This document shows, in pieces, positions 1-10,900 of a stretch of 64,000 bases of DNA (position 1 is its first letter; the number at the start of each line of letters is the position of its first letter). The notes under the pieces are model-generated. The model worked only from the letters and a program-made list of their open reading frames with translations, had not been told where the DNA came from and did not search any database. This DNA is from Phaeosaccion multiseriatum (taxonomy: Eukaryota; Ochrophyta, other classes): positions 3,906,001 to 3,970,000 of the forward strand of contig OZ218951.1 of the NCBI GenBank assembly GCA_965112735.1, written 5' to 3'. The position numbers and the translations under genes were made by a program.

Positions 1-1179
1 AATGTCTAGCTGGAGGCAGTGGAACGGGTCTAGCGTGGCCGAGACTGTACTCGTCCCTCCCCTCCGTACCTCCGACCGCACACTGCCTTGAAACAGATCC
101 GTAATGATTGAAGACCCCAGGATGGCCTTGTCCACCCCCGCGCTATTGAGAACGGCCTTGGTGCCTCCCTTGCACACCTGTGCCCACCCCCCATCTCCAC
201 CACTCCCTCCTCCCCCCCCCTCCTCCTCCGCCTCCCCCCCCCCCCCCTCATCTTGCCCACCTAGTCCACCCCCTTTCCCTTCTCCCCGAGTGGCAGAAGG
301 TAGATTCCGTTTTGCTTCCACCACCTCCTCATGCAGCTTGTCGAGATAAAAGACGAGAAACTCGTGAGCGTCCTCCTGCTCCCCCTGGTTGTAGCTGCGG
401 AAGGCACTAAACGTTTCCGCAAGGAAACCATCCGGCAACACAGCTCCATCGCTCTTGCTCACCACCTTCTTGTTCCACGCGAGATGGTGGTTTGGTTGCT
501 TCCCGCCACCGCCTCCGCCCTTCTTGCCCCCCCCCCCACTGAGGCTGACGCTAGGCGCCTCAAACACAGATAGAAACTCCGCCAGCTGACACCAGGTCGG
601 TAGCGTAGCCCTCCACACTGAGTCTTCCTGAGCGAGCTCGTCCTTGACCATGAGCAGCGTCTGCACCAGCGGCTCGCACGCGATGAGCGCCTGCAAAACC
701 ACATTCCTAAAGCACGTATTGCCCGAGTTTATCAGGCCCCGCTGCAGAACTTCGAGGCCCATTGCGCCCGTCTCCCAGGTGTTTCGGCCCAGTAACCCCA
801 TAACATCTACCGCAGGGGGGGCTGTCTTCAGCCCACACGGTTCTTGCGACAACGGGGCCCCATCTGCTGCTGGTGGTGCTGGTGGAGCTGGGGGCGGCGC
901 CGGTTGCTGCTCCTGCTCCTCCTCCTGCTCCTGCTGCTGGCCATGCGCTGCATTAGACTGCTGAGGCTTGGCCGCCGGCTCTCTCAGTAGCGACGCCCAA
1001 GATGATGGAGGGGCCTTCTGGATGGCAGGCTCTCTCTGCTCCATAGGCGGGGCAGGCTCCGACGCCGCAGGCTGTGGAGATGCGCTATACTGACCCTTCC
1101 CGGAGCCCTCCACGACAATAGACTCTAGCTCATCCTCCACATCACCAAAATCGCCGAAGGTGAGTGTCTCGCCATCCAT
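1..1179 (-). CDS. USP10: USP10/UBP24-type ubiquitin C-terminal hydrolase, 5' part (runs off the window)
   Basis: An open frame runs from ATG at 1179 to the left edge with no stop (393 codons, one exon so far). The peptidase begins with the Cys box around GLINSGNTCFRN; the catalytic Cys is about residue 156. QEDAHEFLVFYLDKLHEE and the segment ending SATLDPFHCLQLDI near the edge fit the USP (C19) fold; the His box lies outside the window. Two short N-terminal features argue for USP10 rather than another USP: FGDF at residues 8-11, the motif by which USP10 binds G3BP, and a SWASLL segment near residue 60 resembling SWASLF of animal USP10. Between them the N-terminus is Gln/Pro-rich and disordered. 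Family role: removing ubiquitin, with links to stalled ribosomes and RNP granules. Family assignment is firm; the USP10 subfamily is likely; function in this organism is inferred. Confidence 0.88.
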   Translation of the reverse strand, partial: MDGETLTFGDFGDVEDELESIVVEGSGKGQYSASPQPAASEPAPPMEQREPAIQKAPPSSWASLLREPAAKPQQSNAAHGQQQEQEEEQEQQPAPPPAPPAPPAADGAPLSQEPCGLKTAPPAVDVMGLLGRNTWETGAMGLEVLQRGLINSGNTCFRNVVLQALIACEPLVQTLLMVKDELAQEDSVWRATLPTWCQLAEFLSVFEAPSVSLSGGGGKKGGGGGGKQPNHHLAWNKKVVSKSDGAVLPDGFLAETFSAFRSYNQGEQEDAHEFLVFYLDKLHEEVVEAKRNLPSATRGEGKGGGLGGQDEGGGGEAEEEGGGGGSGGDGGWAQVCKGGTKAVLNSAGVDKAILGSSIITDLFQGSVRSEVRRGGTSTVSATLDPFHCLQLDI

Positions 1180-1836
1180 ATTGGAAAGTAAGAGCGGGAA
1201 GGAGACGGAGGAGGAGCCGCCGTCGGAATCTCCCTGACTTACTTGGATGTGTGTGTGCGCGTGTGCGCGTTGGTGGTGATGGTGGTGTTGCGTGTGTGTG
1301 TGTATGCACCCTCTCACTTTGTACACCTGCTGTGAACATAGGTCTCCCTGCGGATTTGTGGGCAGGTCAAAGAGAAGAGATCAGGAGGGGCCCCCGAGGG
1401 GCCCTGTCAGCAGCAGCAGTAGACGATTACAACCGCACCGTGAACACCGAGGCGGAGGCATACAGGGGGGCGACTGAGGTGGGTGAGTAAGTGCGTGAGC
1501 GAGTGAGGTGCGTGCGTGAGTGAGTACATGCGCGAGAGTGAGTGACTACAAAGCAGAGGGGTGATCTTGACAACAATTCTCTCTATTGTATTGTAATGTA
1601 ATATTTCGTTAGGAGGTGTGTTGGCGTGGCCATACCAACCCTCTTTCTCTATGTTTCGCGGCCCCCTCAGCCGTGATGAATCCTCTGACGTGCTCTCAGC
1701 TTCTGGGCCGATGGCACGCCCCTGAGTGAGCCCGGCTATGGACAGCAGATAGCTGATAGCAGTCAGGGGTCGACCGTGACTGCTCAGTTCTTGCTGTGCG
1801 CATAGCTTCTCTATCCTTGTGGGACGCTTCAGAAAC
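1180..1836. other. Intergenic: USP10 promoter side and 3' flank of the rubredoxin gene
   Basis: No supported gene. It holds a GT-rich run at about 1247-1306 and a GAGT/GCGT-rich stretch at about 1485-1545. A 146-codon open frame on the minus strand here has no recognisable domain and low-complexity ends. Confidence 0.5.
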
Positions 1837-1972
1837 TCAGAATCCAATCTTGAGATCCCAGTTCTTCAAGCGATCGTCAGCCTTGTCCCTGTCGTCTTCC
1901 TCCTCCTCCTCATCGTCGTCATCGTCATCATCATCATCATCATCGTCATAATCATCATCATCCTCCTCCTCG

Positions 1973-2004
<32 letters not shown>

Positions 2005-3728
2005 GCTATCAAACTCGTCATCATCATCATCGCTATCAAACTCGTCTTCTTCATCGTCGAAATCCTCCGGGTCCTCGTCCATCCAGTCGGGGCCGTACTT
2101 CTCAAGCATCTCCTTCTCCATGGCTACGAGTTCTGCCTGTTTATTCATCTGGTCTGCACGAGCCGCTTCTCGTGCTTTCTGCGAAGGTGTAAGGGAGCAA
2201 ACAAACAGCAGCGCCCAGTGCACAGAGGGATGAGAAGAAGCAAACTACAAAATTCCCGCAGTCTTAGCCAAGTGGCCGAGCGCCGTAGCACCGCACCAAC
2301 TTACTTGTGCCACAGGGTCGTCCGGGTCGTTGATGTCGAAGAAGGCTTCCCGGGGAGCCTTACACTCCGGACACTTTGGAAGGGTGTGCGGGGGGGGATG
2401 AGAGAGAGGAGGAGGGGGGCGTGTCAGTGCAGTTGAGCAGAAACTCTGCTCTGACTAATGTCGTACGTCCTCTTACTGACCTCAAAGTTATCGATTTCGT
2501 CGAAGAAGGCGTCGTGTCGATTTCGGGCGGGGAAGAGGGCGTAGCCACACTCCGAGCACTGATACTTCTTCAGCTCCCTGAGGTGCTCCGGTTCTGTGAC
2601 TACATACTCCCACTACGCGAAGCACACACCCAAAAGAGAGGGAGAGAGATAGCCCGACGGGCACGAGAGGCACAGGTTTGTTCATCGAGATTAGAAAACA
2701 GCACAGCATATTAGTGGCAAAATAAGAATACGGAGCCTCTACTTCCACCAACACGCGCCTCCCTTCCGCTGCGGAGGAGGGCGTTTGCCTTCTTACCTGA
2801 ACATCTGCCTTGGTAGCCTTCCTCATGTCAAAACCTTTCCTAACAATTTTCCTTCCGACGAACGTGAAAGCCACCGACAAGAAGATAAGAATAGTGAAGA
2901 ATCCATACGTCACGTTCAGTTCAATCCCGATGGGGCTCTGGCCCTTGACCTGAACGGAAGGTGTGAGAAAAAGAGAGAGGTCAGACACACCACACGCACA
3001 CACACACAAGTATCGTCAACAAGAGCAAAAGGCAACGCACCTTGTACACTTTATCGTATTTGTTGAAATCTGGGTTCAGACTGAGCTCCTTCTCCCACTC
3101 ATTCAAGGCCTTCTGCCGTTGCTCCAGCGTAAGCTCCGACTCTTCTATTAGTTCATCCTCCTCGTCCAACAAAAGCCTCTCCTGTCGCTCAAGCTCTTTG
3201 GCCGTCATGCCTTTGAACTCCTCTAGCAACGCCTCCTCGTCAATAGGCGGTGCCGTGGCCTCGCTGCCTGCAATGTTAACCTTCCCTTTACCCTTGCCCC
3301 TCCCGAGCAACCCCATGGACAGGGATGTAAACCTCCCATTTCCGGAACCTTCTGTTCAGGCAGAGAGGGCAAGGGCACACGGAACGTAGAGGCACACGTT
3401 AGAGCGGGCTGTACGTTGCTTGCTACACGTGAATCATGTTTTAGAACGCAGCTTTTTGAGGAAGGCTAATAATGTGCATCGCCGTTCCATCCCTCCGCAG
3501 CAAAAAGGATGACGCACCTCTCCGGCCAACCTGGCCTACTCCTGAACATACTCTTCCTGCTTCGTTCCGCTCTCCTGCGCTTGCTCCTGAGGATCGCCGC
3601 GACAGAGCGGACGAGACGCCTCTGCCGCCCCCAAATCTCGTTGACACAAGAAACCCATCAACGGCGCTGCACCATAAGCTTACCGCCAAAAGGAGCGGCA
3701 GGAGGCTGACAGCGCCACCCGCCGGCAT
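1837..3728 (-). CDS. Plastid-targeted membrane protein with rubredoxin-like domain and Asp-rich tail
   Basis: Six coding exons joined in frame: 3728-3518, 3351-3041, 2949-2797, 2612-2481, 2373-2305, 2178-1837; 405 residues. The N-terminus is a signal peptide ending VDG followed by FLVST and a Ser/Arg-rich stretch, a bipartite plastid presequence. Then comes a charged helical region (about 100-175), one membrane segment (about 188-208, YGFFTILIFLSVAFTF), and a rubredoxin-type metal site: CSEC at 244-247 and CPEC at 270-273, with GYALFP after the first pair and KAPREAFF after the second. Cys4 iron binding is therefore expected, so an electron-transfer or photosystem-assembly role is possible. 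The last exon is a run of Asp/Glu encoded by ATC/GTC repeats. In the known plastid rubredoxin RBD1 the membrane helix follows the rubredoxin domain; here it precedes it. Exon structure is well supported; the role is inferred. Confidence 0.82.
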
Positions 3729-3904
3729 ACTCGACCAGCTACTGCTTCGGCCTTAGTTGCAATGCTTCTCTACCCGTGCGCGGCCCCCTTTAATTGCGGC
3801 ACTTGGCAGCCCCCCCTTTTCTACACGCACTTGGGTCACTTTGGTGAGGCCCAAGTCCTCATGGCCTAAAAGTAATAACGGATAATGGGCGCTAAGAAAA
3901 CGCC
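3729..3904. promoter_or_regulatory. Shared divergent promoter of the rubredoxin and subtilisin genes
   Basis: Only 176 bp separate the two start codons, so both 5' UTRs and core promoters must lie here. An inverted repeat ACTTGGG/CCCAAGT (3829-3835 and 3850-3856) and an AT-rich patch near 3790 are the only structures seen; no TATA box is obvious. Confidence 0.5.
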
Positions 3905-6900
3905 ATGAAGGAGGGCCTGTGGCCTATTCTCCTTCTGCTGCTTCAAGCTCTGGTGCTACTTCGGCCCAGTCATGGCAAAGGGGTCTTGGTGCGGATTCCA
4001 GCAGCAGAGGGAGTGAGGAGGGAGGCTCCAGCAAATAAAGGTGGGCGCAAGAATCCCATGACGAGGAACAAATGGAGAGACTTATTCTCCTCAGACGACG
4101 GCGCTATGGACTCTGGAGTGAATGAGATGTGGGCGGCGGCACAGAGTGCAGAGAAGGGTGTGAACCACCTCTTCCTAGTGGAGTGCCTGGCGGGGCCGGA
4201 CCCCTCTTGTGTCACGGGCATCGAGAACGCTACTGAAAGTCGCCACGTCTTCCCAGGTAGGAGACTGGCGGTCTTACATTCGCACACTCTCCCCTCTCTC
4301 AGCCTTCCAATCTTTTTTTTTCTCTCTCCCTCTCTTCTCTCTCTCAGTGGGCAAGTCCGGCTTTTACAGCGCGGCACTCCATGGCCAGCAAGCAAAATTG
4401 TTGGAGGATCTGGAGTGGATCGGGTCCGTCACACCCTTCACACCTGACCTCAAAATCGACGGGGCTCTGTGGGACAAGCTCGAGCGAAGCGTATACGCAG
4501 CATCAGAAAGGGTGGAACTGGCCGTAGCGCTGGAACTAACACGGGAGGAGCTCTGGCGCCCCATGCTTGAGAGGTGGGAGGCGAGCATGAAGACGATGGG
4601 CATCGAGGTTGACATGCTCGACCGAAGGATACATGACAAGCGAGAGAGCCGCGCCCTCCCTCCTGTACCGACCGAAAGACGACGCAGCGTTATGGCGGTG
4701 CGCAATGTGTCTGCCGACAACGTGTCCACGGTTGTGCAGTGGCTGGCGCGACTCCCCGCGGTACATTGGATAGAAGAGCGGCCACACTATGAGCGGAGCA
4801 ACGAGTGGGCAGCAGGGTAAGCAAGAAGGTGTAGAGAGGATGAAGCGATGGGTTGTGTGTGTTTTCTTCGTCCCTGTAGCGCTCATTCGTTTTCCCTTCC
4901 CCCCTCCCCCGGGTACAGAGTGGTTCAAGGCGGGATTCAGAAAGAGGATTTGGTCTGGGATTCGGGCCTCACCGCCACAGACCAGATTTTTGGCATCAGC
5001 GATACAGGAGTCGACTTGACATCGTGCTACTTCCACGATCCGTCGTGCAACCCTTTCGACGTCGCCACAGCCGACTTGAACTGTCGGAAGGTCGTTTCCT
5101 ACACGTGTTATGTTGACTGCTTAGGTAAGCTCACATCGGCACGCAGCTGGCCTTTGGGTGGAGGGATCAGTGGACCCACGAATCGACTTGGATTGTGGAT
5201 AGAACCCAATCGGCCAACCCGTCTCTCTCTCCCCCTCTTACCTAACCTCCTTCTTCAACAGATTATTACGAGGGCCACGGAACGCATGTGTGTGGCTCGG
5301 CTGTTGGAGCGAGCAGCAGCTCATTTAGTACGTCCTGGGAAGCTTTCGATGGGGGAGGGAAGGGGGGCAAGCTTGCCTTTATGGACGTGGGAGACGAGGA
5401 TGGCGCGTTGTCAATTCCAGCGGACCTGCACACAGACTTGTTGTCTGTGCTCTACGACTTCGGAGCCAGGGTGAGAGAGGGGAGGAGAGGAGAGGTTGGA
5501 GGGGGGGAGAGAAGAGGAGAAGAGAGGAAAGGAGAGGAGGGGAGAGGAGAGGAGAGGAGAGGAGAGGAGACGAGACGAGAGGAGAGGAGAAGAGAGGAGA
5601 GAAGGGAGGGGCGAGACGAGGAGAGGAGAGGATAGGGGACTGCAGAGGGTAAAGGGGAAGTGAACCCTGCTGAACGGCCTGTCTTCTAAAAACCTCCTCC
5701 GCAAATGCTTATTCCTCTCTTTCTCTCTCCTTCCCTCCCTCCCCTCCCTCAAAAGGTGCACTCGGCGTCATGGGGCAGCACAAGCAACACATACACGACA
5801 GACGCACGGGCTGTGGACTCCTTCTTGTTTGACAACGAGGATGCCTTAATGCTCCTTGCAGCAGGGAACTACGGACAAGATGGTTTCTCTTCCGTGGGCT
5901 CGCCGGCCACAAGCAAAAACGGCGTCGCAGTGGGGGCCAGTCTGAACGCAGCAGAGATGTGGGTAGAGCAGGACCTCGCTGTGGATCCTCAGGACTACAA
6001 TCAGTACGCCGTTGCCTACTTTAGCTCCAAGGGCCCTACAAGCGACGGACGGCTCAAGCCAGACATTGTCGCCCCAGGTCTGTATGTCGGGTATGAGGAA
6101 ACAGGACCAGCAGGAAGGGATTCGAATTTTTGTCTCCCTCCCTCTCCTCCTCCTTGATCCTTTACTGCACCAGTTTGCAGTCTCTCTTACCTTACATCTG
6201 TTCTCTTCTCCCTCCCTCTCTCTCCGTTCCTCTCCCTCTCTCAGGGTACTACATTTGGTCAGCGCTCAGTCAAGGCTACGACTCCAAGGAGGAGCACTGC
6301 GGCGTCGTAGGCCTGGCGGGCACTTCCATGGCCACCCCCACCGCAGCGGCCGAGGCTGCCTTGGTGCGCGAGTACTTCCAGCGAGGCTTCTACCCGTCAG
6401 GCATGGAGACTCCAGCGGATGCCTTCACCCCGAGCGGTGCACTCATCAAGGCCATGCTCATCAACTCGGGCGTGGAGATGAGTCACTTGCTACAGGAGGA
6501 CGGCACGAAAGCGGACGTGGACTTCCCTGGGACTGTGCAAGGGTATGGGCTGCTTTCACTCGGACAGGTGTGTCAAAGACTTAGAAAGACTGAGCTCTAT
6601 AGTTCAGACGGGGCTGATTCGTGGCTTCAAAGAGACGTCCTCTGACGTACTGACTTGCAAGTTTCAACCTTATGACTTAACCACTGACTTACTTGCAACA
6701 GGTGCTCTACTTGGACGAGGGCGTCGCTACCAGTTCCAGTGCGAGTGCCAGTGCTAAGAGGTCGGGGGGGTGCTCCTCGCTGAGCGTGTTTGGCGACACT
6801 GACCGAGGGAGCGATTTGCACGCGTCCTTAGCATCCACAGGCGACGTCGACACCTTCTCATTCAACGTGACGAGAACGAGCGACACGACCACGACGACGA

Positions 6901-7442
6901 CGACGGCAGAGGTAGACAACATAGAGATAGTGGTAACGCTGGTGTGGACAGACCCCCCCGGCACAGTGGGAGCCAGGAAGGTGTTAGTGAACGACCTCGA
7001 CATGGCCATTACAAACGAAGCAACAGGGGAGGTGCTCTACCCGCACACGGCAACTGCGGAACATCCTGACCAAGTCAATACGGTGGAGCAGATCACGATT
7101 CAAAGCCCCGGCAACGGGAGCTTCACCGTCACCGTGACGGCGGCCTCGCTGTCCACAGCTCAACCCTACGCCCTTGTCCTGACGGGTGCGCACCACATTG
7201 AAAAGGAGTCTATCCTGTCGGCGGTCAGCGGAGCATGGGACACATGGGACTCTTGGGGGTGGTTGGGCGTGTACCTGGCGGTGTTCTGCTTGGTGCTTGT
7301 GAGTGTGTGGAAAGCCACAGCGGCGGGGAAGGAGGTGTGGGTATGCCCTGCGCAGCGGCCAGTCAGGAAGCCCCCAGAAGCCCACTCGAGGTGGGAGTGG
7401 TTCTCTCGAACGCCCCTCTTGCATGATTCTGCAGAGTCTTGA
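3905..7442 (+). CDS. Subtilisin-like serine protease (family S8), secreted or type I membrane
   Basis: Seven exons join in frame: 3905-4256, 4348-4816, 4919-5124, 5262-5470, 5756-6077, 6245-6567, 6702-7442; 873 residues. A signal peptide (WPILLLLLQALVLL) is followed by a long pro-region. The S8 triad is complete: Asp in GISDTGVD, His in GHGTHVCGS, Ser in GTSMATP, and the oxyanion Asn in AAGNYG. After the catalytic domain comes a Thr-rich beta region (DVDTFSFNVT ... QPYALVLTG), like the jelly-roll C-domain of KP-43-type subtilases. A hydrophobic segment (GWLGVYLAVFCLVLVSVW) then suggests one membrane pass with a short basic cytoplasmic tail. Predicted role: endopeptidase in the secretory pathway, cell surface or vacuole. 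The ATG at 3905 is chosen because it gives a clean signal peptide. One donor is GTCTGT (6078), weaker than the others but required by phase. Confidence 0.9.
5471..5755 (+). repeat. Intron with purine-only 5' half and pyrimidine-rich 3' half
   Basis: Intron 4 of the subtilisin gene. From the donor to about 5637 it is almost purely G/A (GAGAGGA-type repeats); the last ~60 bases before the acceptor are almost purely C/T. The halves are partly complementary. Confidence 0.85.
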
Positions 7443-7448
7443 CAGTCT

Positions 7449-7490
7449 TGACTGACTGACTGACTGACTGACTGACTGACTGACTGACTG
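7449..7490. repeat. (GACT)n microsatellite
   Basis: About ten copies of a tetranucleotide just after the stop codon of the subtilisin gene, in the 180-bp convergent gap before the kelch gene. Confidence 0.95.
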
Positions 7491-7622
7491 ATTGCCGGCC
7501 GCCCTCCCAGCCGGTGCATCAGGTAGATCGATACCCTGCCAACCACTCACCCAAAGCCTGAAAAACCTTAGAAACCTCTCAATGTAAGTATGTATATTCC
7601 TTTGATGGACTGCTAGATTTCG

Positions 7623-7842
7623 TCATGCTGCTGGTGGTGCCAGAAACAGAAGAATCGTCACCCCCACAACGGCGACAAGGGCGAAAAGGCTGGGGAGAGC
7701 ACAGCTCCGAGGCGCCGCTGCGAAAGCTGTGATCCAAGAGCAGTCCTCCCCGCCCCATGCGTACCACTCCCTCGACCTTACGTAAGGGTTGTACATCATC
7801 TCACACGCGCACACGCCCGTTGTGGAGTTGCAGTTTCCTGTG

Positions 7843-7909
<67 letters not shown>

Positions 7910-10900
7910 TCGTAGAGTGAGCGAGAAGGGGGAGCGCGTTTAGTCAAGCGGAGTGTTGTCATTGGTCAAGCGGTGATAGGCAGGTTGTTCTCGCCCCAAG
8001 GTACCGCAAGCTGTGCTCAAGCAACGCATAGGGCCTCTCCTGATCGAGTTGGTGGTATACGATTGCCGCAATGTGTACATGCGTTCGTGCATACGTACCA
8101 TGGGGGTAGGAGCAGTTGTTCAGGCATTCCTGAAACTGACAGTACTCGCCGTAGTAGCCTTCGTTGCATATACACCTGTGAGCGAAGGAAGGAAGGAAGG
8201 AACGAAGGAAGGAAGGAAGGAAGAGATAGATGGGATGGGTGGAAGATAAGTAAGACAATGCGCTTCCTTGCACTTGCAGGCCCCCGGGTGCTACCACCCA
8301 CACCTCCCTCCCTTCCTCCCTGCCTTACCGGCTGACGGGGAACTCGACACTGCACATGCCGTTGAAGGAGCAGTTGTGCTTGCAGTCCTTCATGCTGCAG
8401 TCGTCGCCGAGGAATGGCGGGGCGCACTGGCACGTGCCGAAGCCGTCGCAGATGCCGTGGCTCTCCCCCGGGATGTCTGCGCTGCACGCCAGCTTGGAAA
8501 CCACCTCCCCGGCGGAGCCGTACGTGTCCGTGTCTTGGTGCGTCCAGCCTCCCATACAGCAGTGCGAGCAAACCTGCCCACAGCAAAATGGAGCGGCAGA
8601 AGCAGCAGCAAGAGCAGTAGGAACAGCAGCAGCAGGGCGGGGAAGGAGTGGTCATGTTAGCCTCTTTGCAGCGCCTTCTCTTTTGTCATCAACCACAAGG
8701 CCCAAGCACAAGCAAGACCCAAGCAGACATACACCGACACACACGCACACCTGCTCGTTGGTGTATTCGTCGTAGTAGCAGAAGCTCCCTGGACACGACG
8801 TGTTGCTGCAGTCCAGCCCGTAGTAACCGTCATCACATCTGCCGTACAGCAAGGAGCAAGAACAAGACCAATAACAAGAATAAGAACAAGAACAAGAACA
8901 AGAACAAGAACAACAACAACAATCAAAGAAGAAGATGAGTGCCCAAGGTGGGGGGGGAGGGCGCTTGGATGGGCAAGGCAGCACCATAACGTGTGGCGGA
9001 GGAAAGAAAGCGCGAGGGGGGGTGGGTGTACGAGACGAACCCGAACCTGGCGAAGACAACACGAACCTGCAATAGCCGTAATGGCATTCCCCGGCATTGC
9101 TGCAGTTGGAAGGGCACGCGCTGACGGCAAGCTGCCACAGCTCATCCAACGCCCTGGTCTCAATGGTAAGATCCGACACAGGCAGGTACAAGTCTGTGTA
9201 GCCCAATCCCCCATACACGAGCAGCTTCTGATGCGTGGTGCTGTACACCGCCTTCATTGCGCTACGGTGTCCGGGTTGTTCCCACATGAGCTCTTGCGCG
9301 AGGTCCTCCCGTCCGTCTAAGCGGTCTCGGCAGCCGTCCCATCCCGGGGCTTGCCTGTGTGTGCAGTTGACGAAGGAGGTGGGGGGAGGGGGGGGGGAGG
9401 GTGCGTGTAGGGGAGGAGAGGGGAGGAGAGGGGAGGAGACGGAGGGGTTGTGTGCGTGGAGAGGGAAGGAGAGGGGAGGGTGAGGTGGGGGGAGGACAGG
9501 GGAGGACAGTGGAGGGGTGGGGGGACGGAAGGGGAGGCAAGCGGGGAGAGGAGGGGAGGGCTGGTCAGTGGCAGCGGCTCCAGCTCCACAGGCCCCAGCT
9601 CCACAGGCCCCAGCTCTACGGGGTCCAGCTCTACAGGCTCCAACCCACCCCCGCGCATCGCCCCCCCTCCCCCCTGCCCCACGGAGGCAAAACCAGACGG
9701 ACCTGCGAGGCTGCGCAATGAAGATGCTCTCGCTAGCCCTGCCGAACAGCCCGTCGGTGGCCGTGTCTCGAGTGGGCTCCCCAAACACGCTTGTGCACCA
9801 CTCGTACAAGGTGGCGTTGTGGGTGGAGTTGAACTGATACACAAAGGGCCGTACATACTGCCGAGGGGCGGTGGCGGCATAGGGTGCCATGGGCTCTCCC
9901 TCCTCTGCGTTGCTACGCGGAAACTGGGACAGGACTCCTGAGGGGTCCTCGCCTCTATTCATAATGCCGTAGTAATGTCCAAAGGCGGCGTCGGGGTAGT
10001 AGTAGTCCTGCTCCGCAAAGCCCAAGACCTCATACTCCGTGCTGCTGCTGCTGTCCCTCTCCAGCTCCTTTGGCCACAGCAGCCGCGTACAGTTCTTGTC
10101 GCGAATGTGGTCCAGATCGTCAGTGCAATTCTCCGGGTACTTTGCCGTGACAAAGGAGGTGCGTTCGAGCCAGCGATTGGTGGTGGTGTTGAACTGCCAC
10201 GTGTCGCCGTAGTGGTGGTTACTGTAATAGCCCCCAAAGAGCAGCAGCAGGCTGTCCACCTTGACGACTACGTGATCCATCCTGGCGCTGGGGTTGAAGG
10301 TGCTGTTGTACACAATCTCGTTCCAGTAGCCTGACGAGTAGTTGAAGAACCAGAGGTCGTCCAGGAAGAAGGGGTAGTCCGCATAGGGGCGAAACCCCGT
10401 GCTGGACAGACTGCCCGTGCCTGCATCACTGCCCGCCCCCGTGGTGCTCATGTACGGAAAGTACGTGGTGTAACCCCCGTGCACAAACATACCCCCCAGG
10501 TCCTCATCCCACACCGCCACGTGTCCTGCTCTGGCGGTTGGCCAGCTCGTCTCGCAGGTAATGTCATTTCGCTCTGACCAGGCCATGCCTGGGTCATCAT
10601 AGCACGTCTGCAAGGCCGGGGGAGATGAGAAGTTGCCATAGTCGCTGGAGTCAATGGGCACCTGTGTCTCGGGGTCGAGCTGTGTCTTGTTGTATATCCA
10701 CAAGTCGCCCAGATAGCCCCCCCGGGGCAACACATCTCTGCTCTCCCAGGCGTTTGCCTCGGAGTTGTCCGAAGCGAAGCCGTGCCACAGCCGATGCCCC
10801 CCAAAGATTAGCATCTTGTAACCGTCATAACCTATGCTGAAGCGCCAGCGCTTTCCCGGCCCTTCTTCGTCGGAAAAATGACCGGCGGTGTATATCTCCA

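Noticed and set aside
1407-1847. 146-codon minus-strand open frame beside the rubredoxin gene
   Set aside because: No domain, ends in low-complexity repeats, and lies in the expected 3' UTR and promoter zone.
7449-7490. Regular GACT repeats considered as a CRISPR-like array
   Set aside because: A plain tetranucleotide microsatellite with no spacers, in a eukaryotic context.
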